Shown here in pieces: positions 7,281 through 15,605 of a stretch of DNA of 64,000 nucleotides (positions within the stretch are counted from its first letter, which is position 1; every line of letters starts with the position of its first letter). The DNA is from Lachnospiraceae bacterium KH1T2. Its GTDB lineage: Bacteria; Bacillota; Clostridia; Lachnospirales; Lachnospiraceae. Position numbers and translations under genes: made by a program. The notes below the pieces were generated by a model. It had not been told where the DNA came from and did no database searches. It was given only the letters and a program-made list of their open reading frames with translations. The stretch covers positions 1-64,000 of the forward strand of contig FOSY01000009.1 in the NCBI GenBank assembly GCA_900114405.1. Direction: 5' to 3'.

Positions 7281-8099
7281 TGGCTGCTCTCTTGTTCCTT
7301 CGTAGGGATTCCATACTTCGATACGGTAATAGTCATTCTCTGTACCGTCTTCTTTTTGCTCTTTTTTTATATAGGCTATCGCCTGTTTAATAGTTGCAAA
7401 CATACCACATGGAGAACTCTTTATCATAAGTTCATCCGTATCGTACCATTCATTAAAAAGATACACCGGTTTATCAATTATTAAATCTTCAAAATCATAC
7501 ATTTCATCCTTTGCAGCTTTGATTTTATGGTACAAATCCCAATAGTACATCCAAATGGACTCTTCACCTCTGTAATCTACAAGAGCACGAATATCATGTT
7601 TTATTCTTTTATAAGGAACGCATTTTTTCATATTATCATAAACGCTATTAAATACTTCATATTTAAGATCACGTTTCCTTCCCAAATGTGATAAACAATA
7701 TAATTTCTCGTCTAATTTGATAGGTGCCTGACATATTATATCAGCAAGTGTCCATGGCGAAACTGTATCATTTGCAACTGAATATTCTATCATTTGTTCT
7801 GAAAAACCACATCTTTCTAATACTTCACGAACATCTTCTCTATCTATAGTTCCCTCATCACCTGCAAAATTGCTAAGTTCTTCTATGGACTCTATATCAA
7901 TCCACTTGTCTTCAGACATCAGATAAAGTCTACATTTCTTCCCTATTGAAATAAGATAAAGCATGCATATATAAGATTCTCTGCATTCTCCGTCCCAGAT
8001 AATAATTCCATTGTCTGCATCTTCTATCAGATAGAAATCTCTCTCTATTTTAGAGGTCAACAATGTGTTTCCTACCAACCGATGCTTTTTTCTTCCCAA
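7203..8099 (-). pseudogene. C-terminal part of a frameshifted Rossmann/SLOG-like protein
   Basis: This frame opens without a good start codon (TTG at 8099). It carries the continuation of the protein begun in the ORF at 8072-8338: first a nucleotide-binding block, FYLIEDADNGIIIWDGECRE, of the type that follows a Rossmann half, then a long charged helical region to residue 298. The two frames overlap by 28 bases around a run of six A at 8083-8088, and one inserted base would fuse them into one protein of about 380 residues. Function unknown; similar nucleotide-binding folds act as sensors or effectors in conflict systems. Confidence 0.6.
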
Positions 8100-8338
8100 G
8101 CTCCAACATTACTTCTGCAGCACTTATTACCACCATAGGTATATACAGTTACTTTTTTATAATGCAGATTATCAAGGTATTTCTGTACAAGCCAATCTAC
8201 ACCTGTTCCATCCCCTACCAAGATTTCATCTGCATTTGTAATCAAATCATAAAGAAACATTTTAACAGAATCCGTTAATTCCCATTGTTTTCCTTTTTCT
8301 TCTTTTATCGCCTCTGAGCCCCCAATAAATACCTTCAT
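8072..8338 (-). pseudogene. N-terminal part of the same Rossmann/SLOG-like protein
   Basis: An 88-residue frame with a good ribosome site (AAGGAAAAGCA before ATG 8338). It begins MKVFIGGSEAI and holds the nucleotide-binding turn ADEILVGDGTGVDWLVQKYL followed by VTVYTYGG. This is the first half of a SLOG-like Rossmann domain. It stops at TAG soon after the A6 run, where the rest continues in another frame. It lies 12 bases downstream of another SLOG protein gene, so the pair probably formed one unit. Confidence 0.65.
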
Positions 8339-8350
8339 TGCTTTTCCTTT

Positions 8351-8833
8351 CTATCTGTCAATCAAAACCACTTCAAGGCCCTTCTTTTTAGCGTAATTTA
8401 TTGTTTTCAGAGTGCCTCCCGGTGCTCCTGTGTAAACTCCAATAACTCTGTTTGAATGATCTACCATCCACTCATCTCTCTTAAAAAAGGATGCCCTGCT
8501 CGGATAAGCTCCTATATAATGAACCTCTTCTGATTCCTTCAATATTGAATTGTACCTGTCCTGCCAGCATTTATCCCATCTGTTTTCCATACCCTCAAAC
8601 GCACATGCAGCAATCAATTTTAATTCTGGGTTTTCTTTTTTACATCTAAGCACTGCTTCTGCCGCCCAAATGTCTACACCTCGCTGCATCCCCGAAATAA
8701 ATTTTGTATAACCATCAGAGATTGCCTTCTCCACCTGCTCATTTATCCATCTGATTACCTTTTTTTGTGGCATTTCCAATCTTTCAGGTCTATGACCGGT
8801 AAAACAACATACATTTGAATAATTATCACTCAT
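8351..8833 (-). CDS. SLOG-family protein (DUF1273/YspA-like)
   Basis: A 160-residue protein of the DUF1273/YspA branch of the SLOG superfamily, Rossmann-like domains predicted to bind nucleotide-derived ligands. Marks are VCCFTGHRPERLEMP at the start, ISGMQRGVDIWAAEAVL (the ligand loop), the ALDR-equivalent region NRWDKCWQDRYNSIL, and the GTLKTINYAKKKG end. The start at 8833 follows GTGAGGAAAAAGTT; an upstream in-frame ATG at 8905 lacks family text. SLOG proteins often appear in defence and stress loci, consistent with the neighbours to the right. The ligand is unknown. Confidence 0.8.
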   Translation of the reverse strand: MSDNYSNVCCFTGHRPERLEMPQKKVIRWINEQVEKAISDGYTKFISGMQRGVDIWAAEAVLRCKKENPELKLIAACAFEGMENRWDKCWQDRYNSILKESEEVHYIGAYPSRASFFKRDEWMVDHSNRVIGVYTGAPGGTLKTINYAKKKGLEVVLIDR

Positions 8834-8974
8834 AACTTTTTCCTCACTTTCGTATATGTCAATGTCCTTATCTACTGTAATTAGTATATATCTACCTATG
8901 TACATAAAAATGTATATCTAATTATGTAAGATAAAATCATAAAGGATAACTTTGAAAATCGGAGGTGACAAACT

Positions 8975-9592
8975 ATGAAAAAGTTCATTACAGAGCGAAA
9001 ATGGAATAAGCTTTATGACCAAGCTACCTGCGGTTTTGCAGAAAAAACTAATTCAGATGGTTCTAAATGCTATACTAAAGATGGCTTTGAAAAATATATG
9101 AAGGCAGTCATGGAATTTCCAGAATATAGAATCATTGGAATTCGTCATCAGCTAAACACCTTAAGAGATAAGTGGAAAAACTATAAACTTAGACACTTAC
9201 GCATCGGTAAGGTTAAAATGCTGAGTAAAGACAATAATATTGATTTTAAGATTGTCAATATTGATTGGGACATTCATTGGCAGACAAATCTATATCTCAC
9301 TGTAATCATACGTGATTATCTTAGATTTTTTATTGCCAATACAAAGGCAATTGGAAACTGCGTAGTTGAAAAAAATAATCTGCAATGTAATGAAAACAAT
9401 GATGAAGAATGGAATAAATGGAAAAATCTTGTAAACTCCGTTGCCGATGAATTTGATGAGCTGCTTAAACTTAATAAAAAAATAGAAAAAGCAGACGTAA
9501 AAGACGTTTCAGAGCTTTACGAGAAGAAGCAGCAATTATTAAAAAAAGCATTTTCTGATCTTGCCTTTATTTATGAAGACCTTTGGTTGTAG
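8975..9592 (+). CDS. Unknown soluble protein, divergently transcribed (205 aa)
   Basis: One of few plus-strand genes here. ATG 8975 follows a perfect GGAGGTGAC site at seven bases. The 205-residue product is charged and mostly helical, with an aromatic centre (IDWDIHWQTNLYLTVIIRDY), a long acidic linker and a lysine-rich coiled C-terminus ending EDLWL. I do not recognise the family. A terminator hairpin follows ten bases after the stop, so the gene is a complete single unit. It shares the 8906-8974 intergenic stretch with the SLOG gene and may be regulated with it. Confidence 0.6.
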   Translation: MKKFITERKWNKLYDQATCGFAEKTNSDGSKCYTKDGFEKYMKAVMEFPEYRIIGIRHQLNTLRDKWKNYKLRHLRIGKVKMLSKDNNIDFKIVNIDWDIHWQTNLYLTVIIRDYLRFFIANTKAIGNCVVEKNNLQCNENNDEEWNKWKNLVNSVADEFDELLKLNKKIEKADVKDVSELYEKKQQLLKKAFSDLAFIYEDLWL

Positions 9593-9601
9593 TGCTGATA
9601 C

Positions 9602-9629
9602 AATGGGATGTTAGAGCTAACATCCCATT
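9602..9629 (+). terminator. Terminator hairpin after the 8975 gene
   Basis: A 12-bp perfect stem (AATGGGATGTTA / TAACATCCCATT) with a GAGC loop. The U-tract on the plus strand is weak (GGAGGC follows), so termination may be inefficient. Confidence 0.6.
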
Positions 9630-9639
9630 GGAGGCATAT

Positions 9640-9878
9640 GCTCAACATTCTAGTTCCTTTTTCATTTCCATATAATGCCAGATTATATTGTCCATAGAAT
9701 CTGATCCAAGTAAAGCCGCCTGCAAACGTATAGAAGAGTCACTTTCGTCTATTTAGGCTTGTTCTTTAGAACAAAGCCCTCATTTAAGAGAAATCCAATC
9801 TTTGTACCATGGAATTTCATTCTTTCAGCATCAGAAATATTATTTTCATAAACTATCCCAAAGTATTCTTGACTCATA
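9640..9878 (-). other. Degenerate fragments of two short coding sequences
   Basis: On the minus strand one frame shows ENNISDAERMKFHGTKIGFL, then NEGFVL and a stop. A second frame further on shows LQAALLGSDSMDNIIWHYME, then MKKELEC and a stop. Both look like real protein text without starts, in different frames, so this gap holds decayed remnants of small proteins, possibly one gene with a frameshift. I cannot name the families with confidence. Confidence 0.45.
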
Positions 9879-10634
9879 TCATAACCCTTTCCGGCTTTTT
9901 GATATCTCAATCCATCGTTTTTCTTCCCAAGTTAACGGATCAACCTTCTTAACTTTTATATATTCACGCAGACACTTCTGCACATTTTCATAAGTGTCCT
10001 TATCCCAATTACTCCATCCGACCACATAATCACTTGGTACTTTGTAATCTTTCTTATTTCTATCTGGTTTCAGATTACTTTTTAACGGAAGCTCTATATC
10101 TGTATCAATCCATATTGCATCTATGATGTAGCTGTCAATTGGAACATGCAGGTAGTTCTGGTATCGGCTAATTGTATCGAATATTCCTCTAAGTTCAGAA
10201 TTACTATTAGTGCATAGATGTGAAATCAAGAATAAATACTTTATTGTCATATTTAGGACTTTTTGAGAATTTCCGTAAGAAAACCTGTCCATAACATCAT
10301 CATTTATTTCTTTATAAGCTTCCTTTATTTCAAGACAAATGTTCTCATTCCATGTATCATAATCATCAACTTTCTTGAAATCACTATTCTCTAATTCTGA
10401 CATTGAAGATTTCATTATTGCAATTACTTTGTTTTTTGCATCTGACGCTTTATCCTTCATTTTCTTATTGTCGCCTAACTTTGTATTGAACGCTCCCTGC
10501 ATAGCAGCATCATTATAAGCCTTATTTATTATGCGTTCGATAATAGTATTTTTATTATCATCCAGAGTAAAGCCAAACGAAAAATATACTAGAGAATTAA
10601 TTTCCAAAGATATATCATCCATACTATAAATCAT
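9879..10634 (-). CDS. Unknown helical protein, paralogue 1 of a local three-member family
   Basis: A 251-residue protein with no recognised domain. Residues 120-134 read YGNSQKVLNMTIKYL, a block shared almost word for word with the proteins at 13822-14484 and 14841-15605. All three also share an upstream A-x-x-D segment in a helix (AYNDAAMQG here), a PIDSY-type motif after the block, and a W-S/T motif followed by a Y-x-x-[IVF]-Q region. The pattern suggests a conserved helical core with a variable ending. ATG 10634 follows AAAGGCGG. It is the last gene of a four-gene run from 13663. Confidence 0.7.
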   Translation of the reverse strand: MIYSMDDISLEINSLVYFSFGFTLDDNKNTIIERIINKAYNDAAMQGAFNTKLGDNKKMKDKASDAKNKVIAIMKSSMSELENSDFKKVDDYDTWNENICLEIKEAYKEINDDVMDRFSYGNSQKVLNMTIKYLFLISHLCTNSNSELRGIFDTISRYQNYLHVPIDSYIIDAIWIDTDIELPLKSNLKPDRNKKDYKVPSDYVVGWSNWDKDTYENVQKCLREYIKVKKVDPLTWEEKRWIEISKSRKGL

Positions 10635-10685
10635 CTGTATACCGCCTTTCCTATTAGATAATTATCAACTCTTTAGTATGTGTAC

Positions 10686-11669
10686 TCATGCCATATATAT
10701 TTCCTGATGAAATGCTGATAACCACACAGTAAAATCTATTAAGTTGTCATAAACCCTGTTTCCTGCCACATCGCCAGCAGATTGTTTTTCAGAATTATCT
10801 TTTCCTATAGAAACAAATTTTATGCTTACATCATTGTCCATTGTCAAAAGAACCATCAGGTATTCATCACCGTTATCTTTACAATATGTCTTTTTAGATG
10901 GATGTGTAAATCTAACATCTTTACTATCAAATATACCATGGACAATTGTAGCCGTTACACACACATTTAGAATATTGGACGGATCACTACACCAGTTATG
11001 ATTTGAAAAGAAATACATAAGATAATACCTGTATTCCTGATTCGCATATATAATTGAGTATTCTATGCAATAGGCATCTCCATAGTGTTCTTCTTTGCCG
11101 CTGTCATAAAGAACCTTCATTAATCTGTCGTATATTTCAAACTTCGCAGGATCTACCGTCCTTTCTATCGTTGAAGTGATTGAATTCTCTTGTCTTTCTC
11201 CGATTTTTTGCAATTGAATATTTATAGCAGAAAAATCATCTGTCATATACCATTCACCTTCATTTGTTCCAATCTGAAGGTAATCATTAATCCACTTTCT
11301 ATTGATTTTTTCCCTGCGATCGTCATTGAATGTTATCTCAAGAATTCTGTCTGCTGCTATTTTATATAGGTTATTTATAGTCGGAAAGGATACATCGTCC
11401 TTTTCAAGATTAGGATATTTCTTCAAAATTTTAGAGAGACAGGTCTCTTTATCAAAGCATTCCCGACTATATACCTTATCTCCTATATACAGAAGATCTT
11501 TAGCTCCGGATTTGTCAATCAAAAAAAGGAAATCAGGACTGTCATTATCACTTTGATCTATTTCTTCTGCTGTTGTAATAAGCGCAAATTCCCTTTTCAT
11601 TGTGATTCGATGAAGAACAGCGTTTATTTCTTTATATACCTTTACTTTCTTGAACATATTCTTCACCAT
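10686..11669 (-). CDS. Unknown protein, coupled to the hydrolase-fold gene (327 aa)
   Basis: A 327-residue soluble protein. Its ATG overlaps the stop of the upstream gene as TGATG, so the two are translationally coupled. The N-terminal half contains a short beta-rich domain with a GAKDLLYIGDKVYSRECF segment. The C-terminal half has aromatic-rich strands such as ANQEYRYYLMYFFSNHNWCS and ends in a helix, NRVYDNLIDFTVWLSAFHQE. No family is recognised. It sits between the hydrolase-fold gene and paralogue 1 of the three-member family, 51 bases from the latter. Confidence 0.6.
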   Translation of the reverse strand: MVKNMFKKVKVYKEINAVLHRITMKREFALITTAEEIDQSDNDSPDFLFLIDKSGAKDLLYIGDKVYSRECFDKETCLSKILKKYPNLEKDDVSFPTINNLYKIAADRILEITFNDDRREKINRKWINDYLQIGTNEGEWYMTDDFSAINIQLQKIGERQENSITSTIERTVDPAKFEIYDRLMKVLYDSGKEEHYGDAYCIEYSIIYANQEYRYYLMYFFSNHNWCSDPSNILNVCVTATIVHGIFDSKDVRFTHPSKKTYCKDNGDEYLMVLLTMDNDVSIKFVSIGKDNSEKQSAGDVAGNRVYDNLIDFTVWLSAFHQEIYMA

Positions 11670-12988
11670 CACCACCCCCATCCAAAAAAATTCTTCCCAT
11701 CGTGGTTAGTTATCTCAACAGTCTTTACAAACTCTGCACTTGCTTTCTCAAGGATTGCTGCAGCTCTTTCTCTATCAGCCCACCCATCCTTCTCATCTAT
11801 ATGCCATTTGCCATTTTCAAAATATACATATAGAATCTGATCATTTAATTGATTTGAATGCCATTTGATGATTATATTCCCGTTTTTTGAATCTACTTCA
11901 TCGATCATAATTGTTTTGTATTGCTCAGAATAGGGTTTTCTTTCTTCACTTAATATAACACTTTTGTAAGCATTATTAGTTTTAAAAGGATTATCCTCAA
12001 AAAATGCCACGCATCCAGTGTAAATTAAATCTATTATCTCCCTTTCATCTTCAAAAATATCTATCGGCTCATCGTTGGAAAGAAGCAAAATGCGACCATT
12101 ATTATCCAACACCTCATTGCATGCAATCCATAAAGCCCTTTTCACATTTTTGCTCATTAACAAATTTATTATATGATCTACTACAAGAAGTGAAATATCA
12201 GAATATTGTTCTCTAATGAAAGCTGTATTTTTTTCCAACTGATCAGCAGATATATATTTCATCTTCCCAATCAATTCCTTCTCGGCTTCATTCCCTGTAA
12301 GACGCTTCGCAGCTTTGCTCATATAGTTACATTCATTCTCGTAATAAGAATACAAATAACAGAGCGAGCAATCCATTTTCCCAATAGCAAAATCCTTGAA
12401 TATTTCATATGTTCCTTCATCCTTTAGTTTTTCTGCTATTCCATCTTCATCTAAATCTTCGAAATGATCTCCTAGCGCAATGATTTTAAAAATCCTTGAA
12501 AAATCTGCACCAGACGGCCAGTGTCCACCGTCTACATAATAACAGTTTTTACTATCCAGATATTTATTACTTGTTGTTGTATCTGTAATATCATCATCGC
12601 GCCCCAGAATCATATATACATTTTGGGTGGATTCGCGTTTGGTATCCCAGCAAATATCTCTTTCAGTGATTCTTTCAATCAGCTCCTGATATTCATAATC
12701 AGCAAGATTATCTGGCCAATATCTGGATGCAGGATATGCCGGATTAATCAATATTGTTTTAACTTTTGTTACCCGTCCAATATACAATGCCAACACAGCA
12801 CCAAAACCATGTCCTACAATAAGATCATAAGTCTCAGTTATAAGGTTCAGTAATAATTCAGAAGGATTCTTATCCTTTTCAAAAACTATTGAAATTATTG
12901 TAGTATTCATACCGAAACACTTCTTTATTTCCTTATAATAAATATTCTCTTTTTCGTCCTTATAATCACAGATATTTAATATGCTCAT
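11669..12988 (-). CDS. Alpha/beta-hydrolase-fold protein lacking its nucleophile, with C-terminal extension
   Basis: A 439-residue protein. Residues 1 to about 170 resemble small YqiA-like alpha/beta hydrolases: a strand, then YDLIVGHGFGAVLALYIG where the catalytic elbow should read G-x-S-x-G, an acid-like loop LGRDDDITD, and a histidine in YYVDGGHWPSGADF. The serine is glycine in the elbow, so ordinary hydrolysis is unlikely and a binding role is suggested. The remainder (about 170-439) is an unrecognised helical region plus a beta domain ending GKNFFGWGW. The gene begins 42 bases after the 13031 gene and overlaps the next start. Confidence 0.65.
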   Translation of the reverse strand: MSILNICDYKDEKENIYYKEIKKCFGMNTTIISIVFEKDKNPSELLLNLITETYDLIVGHGFGAVLALYIGRVTKVKTILINPAYPASRYWPDNLADYEYQELIERITERDICWDTKRESTQNVYMILGRDDDITDTTTSNKYLDSKNCYYVDGGHWPSGADFSRIFKIIALGDHFEDLDEDGIAEKLKDEGTYEIFKDFAIGKMDCSLCYLYSYYENECNYMSKAAKRLTGNEAEKELIGKMKYISADQLEKNTAFIREQYSDISLLVVDHIINLLMSKNVKRALWIACNEVLDNNGRILLLSNDEPIDIFEDEREIIDLIYTGCVAFFEDNPFKTNNAYKSVILSEERKPYSEQYKTIMIDEVDSKNGNIIIKWHSNQLNDQILYVYFENGKWHIDEKDGWADRERAAAILEKASAEFVKTVEITNHDGKNFFGWGW

Positions 12989-13030
12989 ATTCTCACCACC
13001 TTTTCAGTTCCATCAATTTCAACTTGCACT

Positions 13031-13663
13031 TTAATCGTCATCTTCTGTATCATCCTCAGTTGAATCCAGCTCCTCTTGTAGTTTCTTAATATCTTCAGGT
13101 CCATACTTCCTTACATCATCAACGATAACAATTTTATCGATAGATTTAATCATATCCAAAAGAGACGTAATTTCAGATTTAGAAGCTGCTGTATGAATCA
13201 TATCGTTTCCTACATCTACTTTATCAAATAATAAATTTCCGAATTGTATGAAGAAATGAGCTGTCCACCACTCTATATCCAAATCCTTGTTATCAGACTC
13301 TTCATCATTCTCCGCTTCATCGATGTCTGCGAGTCCATATTCGGTTCTCATGAGCGCATGAATTTCTCTTGGTGATCTGGGATAACCGTTATCAGTTATA
13401 AGATGGTTATAAAAGTATGCATCATCTTTTTCATTGCTGATTCTCTCGATTGTTTCAACCAAGTCTTTCTGAATTGCTTCATAATTATCAGAACGTCTGA
13501 TTATATAGCAATACTCATTATGCTTGTCCAGATACAAGCTCAGCCCCCTCTCTGTATAGCAGGTATTTTTACGGACAAAATCCGCTAATTTATCACAGAT
13601 CTTAAAATACAAGTTCATTTCATTACCGTTTTCTATTGAACGAACAAATTTAACATTTTCCAT
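13031..13663 (-). CDS. Unknown acidic protein, first gene of a four-gene operon (210 aa)
   Basis: A 210-residue protein starting at ATG 13663 behind AAAGGAG. It has an N-terminal mixed alpha/beta region (YCYIIRRSDNYEAIQKDLVE), a central acidic linker and the motif DIEWWTAHFFIQFGNLLFDK. The tail, rich in Asp and Glu, ends STEDDTEDDD. No family is recognised. The gene opens the unit 13663 to 9879, and a terminator-like hairpin at 13723-13746 separates it from the upstream operon. Confidence 0.55.
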   Translation of the reverse strand: MENVKFVRSIENGNEMNLYFKICDKLADFVRKNTCYTERGLSLYLDKHNEYCYIIRRSDNYEAIQKDLVETIERISNEKDDAYFYNHLITDNGYPRSPREIHALMRTEYGLADIDEAENDEESDNKDLDIEWWTAHFFIQFGNLLFDKVDVGNDMIHTAASKSEITSLLDMIKSIDKIVIVDDVRKYGPEDIKKLQEELDSTEDDTEDDD

Positions 13664-13722
13664 AGTCCATGCTCCTTTCCGCTGCGTGTTTTCTTTTTCT
13701 TATGAGATAAGTATAAAAAATA

Positions 13723-13746
13723 GGATGTGCATTTTCGTGCACATCC
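13723..13746 (-). terminator. Terminator hairpin, member of a repeated 24-base element
   Basis: The hairpin GGATGTGCA / TGCACATCC, followed on the minus strand by TATTTTTTATA, ends the operon that finishes at 13822. Almost the same 24-base hairpin recurs at 20725 and, altered, at 25838. Confidence 0.75.
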
Positions 13747-13821
13747 CGGCGAAAGTCTTAGTTATTTTGTACTTGTTTTCATGTCATCAATAATGTTTTT
13801 TAGCCAACAACGTTGTCACTA

Positions 13822-14484
13822 TTAGCATTCGTCTAATATTTTAGCAACATATTTTATGCGTTCATCTTGTCTTCTTTCTTTTCCTTCACTATCATATTTT
13901 GCCTCCTTTGCCTTATCCCAGAATAGATAGTCAAATTCTATAGGGCTAATTCCAAGTTTCTTTTTCTCTATTATATTTTTAATAGCTATTTGAAATTCCT
14001 GATATTCCTTATCAGTTTCTTGTGTGCTCCATCCTTCTCTCTTAAATTTAGGATTACTAACACCTTTTTTCTTACTATCAGTTCCATTTATAATATAATA
14101 GCATTCATATACAAATGTCATCATTATGCTATCCATCGGTGCATCACAACATCTAAAGTATTTAGATATTTCAGGATTATTATAGTAACTCAAATAAAGA
14201 TATTTCATTGTCATATTAACAAGTTTTTGAGCATTGCCAAATGTAAACCCTTCGATATTCTTATCCTTAACAATATCCATAACACTCTTTATTACATTAC
14301 AATGTTTAGGATAATTTCCCTCAAGAACCTCATTAGTATAAATTAATATTTCTTTTTTTATACCGTCTATGTTCGCAATACGATTCTTTAAATTTGATGC
14401 ATTTGTGCGTCTTGTCGCATCATTTAAAGCCATATCATAAACGAAATTGAACACCAATTCTTTCATCTTTTCATTATTAATCAT
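13822..14484 (-). CDS. Unknown helical protein, paralogue 2 of the local family
   Basis: A 220-residue protein whose residues 82-96, FGNAQKLVNMTMKYL, match the signature block of its paralogues at 9879 and 14841. It also shares the early MALNDATRR segment, the CDAPMDSIMM motif, GWSTQETDKEYQEFQ and the EFDYLFWD motif near the end. ATG 14484 follows AAAGGATTG. It lies 37 bases after the cREC gene and is the last gene before the 13723 terminator. The family is unknown to me. No catalytic signature (such as the HEPN RxxxxH) is visible. Confidence 0.7.
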   Translation of the reverse strand: MINNEKMKELVFNFVYDMALNDATRRTNASNLKNRIANIDGIKKEILIYTNEVLEGNYPKHCNVIKSVMDIVKDKNIEGFTFGNAQKLVNMTMKYLYLSYYNNPEISKYFRCCDAPMDSIMMTFVYECYYIINGTDSKKKGVSNPKFKREGWSTQETDKEYQEFQIAIKNIIEKKKLGISPIEFDYLFWDKAKEAKYDSEGKERRQDERIKYVAKILDEC

Positions 14485-14521
14485 ATGCTTACAATCCTTT
14501 CTTAAATTATATACAATTCAG

Positions 14522-14827
14522 CTATAATCTGTATTTGTTTTTCCAGTATCTATCAATAATCCGTTCCATATTCGCTCTTCCAACGGGATTTGCTGTATGG
14601 ATTTTAATCGGATAAAATGTTTCTCTTTCTGCTAACCAATCAAGTAGTTTAATCGCATCCCCACCATCTACAGCATAATCACCGAGATCATGATCAATGT
14701 CTAATAGTTCAATCTTTATATTCTTTTCCTCAGCTCCAGTGACAACACTAATAGCCTCGTTAACAGATTTTGTTACTACATAACCCTCCGGAGCTGGTCT
14801 GAGATCATCTAACCAGATTTTCATCAT
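14522..14827 (-). CDS. Cyclic-phosphate-processing receiver (cREC) domain protein
   Basis: A 101-residue single-domain protein beginning MMKIWLDDLRPAPEGY and carrying IELLDIDHDLGDYAVDGGDA and KIHTANPVGRANMERII. The LDDxRxxP and DHDLG motifs define a receiver-like domain that has been predicted to act on 2',3'-cyclic phosphate RNA ends in repair and conflict systems. The activity is a published prediction rather than a fact for this protein. It sits between two paralogues of the unknown family, 13 bases after one stop and 37 before the next start, so co-translation is likely. Confidence 0.8.
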   Translation of the reverse strand: MMKIWLDDLRPAPEGYVVTKSVNEAISVVTGAEEKNIKIELLDIDHDLGDYAVDGGDAIKLLDWLAERETFYPIKIHTANPVGRANMERIIDRYWKNKYRL

Positions 14828-14840
14828 TTACCTTTCCAGC

Positions 14841-15605
14841 TTAGTTATCACATTTCAATAAATCTATTGCCTTAAATAGTGAAGTTTTTTCATCTTGTTT
14901 CATATAATGAATGACTCTATCTAATGCTTTCGTATCTGGAAATTGATTTTTAATGTTCACTGATGCTATCAAAATGTCATAGAGATTTACACCAGCCCAT
15001 ATAAGATATTCAGCCTCAATCATTGGTGTTTCCTGAAATAATTCTTTCACACATTCTGAAGCATATTTCTGTATCTCAATATATTCCATTCTATTCAACT
15101 TACTCCAAGTAGTCTCAGAATTTAAACACCTTGGCTTATTCTTCACATTTTTACAACCATTCAGCCATCTTAATGTATATGAATCCAACGTGAAATGACA
15201 GTCTTTGAACTTATTTAGGATATCGGAATCCTCAATATTGTAATAGTACGTATATAGGTACTTAAACGTCATGTTTATAATCTTTTGTGCTTTTCCATAG
15301 CGTCCTAATGGAGTATCTGTTCCTAATTCATTAACCCATATATTACACAGTTCATCGTGTAATGTGTCAAAGCTATCCACAACACCTGCAATTAGAAAAT
15401 TATTTTGTATTTTCTCTGTTATTTTTTCTAGTGCTTCTTCCTTCTTCTTTTTGTTAGACTCGCTCCCAATGCCATGCAACACTCGCTTTGTATCGCTATA
15501 AGCCATCTCCACAGCATATTTAACTATTTTTTCTTCTTCACTAAAGCCTTTGAAATACTGATTATAAAAATTTTCTATATATGGTCTAAAAATACTTTCA
15601 TTCAT
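14841..15605 (-). CDS. Unknown helical protein, paralogue 3 of the local family
   Basis: A 254-residue protein with the family block YGKAQKIINMTFKYL at residues 103-117, an early VEMAYSDTKR segment, FTLDSYTLRW, TWSKLNRMEYIEIQ and EAEYLIWAG. These align in order with the paralogues at 9879 and 13822. Its start overlaps the stop of the WYL regulator gene by eight bases (ATGAATGA), so translation is coupled to the regulator. The lysine-rich stretch near residues 50-56 may be a flexible loop. Function unknown. Confidence 0.7.
   Translation of the reverse strand: MNESIFRPYIENFYNQYFKGFSEEEKIVKYAVEMAYSDTKRVLHGIGSESNKKKKEEALEKITEKIQNNFLIAGVVDSFDTLHDELCNIWVNELGTDTPLGRYGKAQKIINMTFKYLYTYYYNIEDSDILNKFKDCHFTLDSYTLRWLNGCKNVKNKPRCLNSETTWSKLNRMEYIEIQKYASECVKELFQETPMIEAEYLIWAGVNLYDILIASVNIKNQFPDTKALDRVIHYMKQDEKTSLFKAIDLLKCDN

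Noticed and set aside
8072..8110. Programmed -1 frameshifting at the A6 run joining the two SLOG-like frames
   Set aside because: The codon phase does not form a proper A-AAA-AAG slippery heptamer in the zero frame, and a second frame change near 7255 suggests ordinary decay.
13822..15605. HEPN ribonuclease identity for the three paralogues
   Set aside because: The R-x4-6-H motif is absent from all three.
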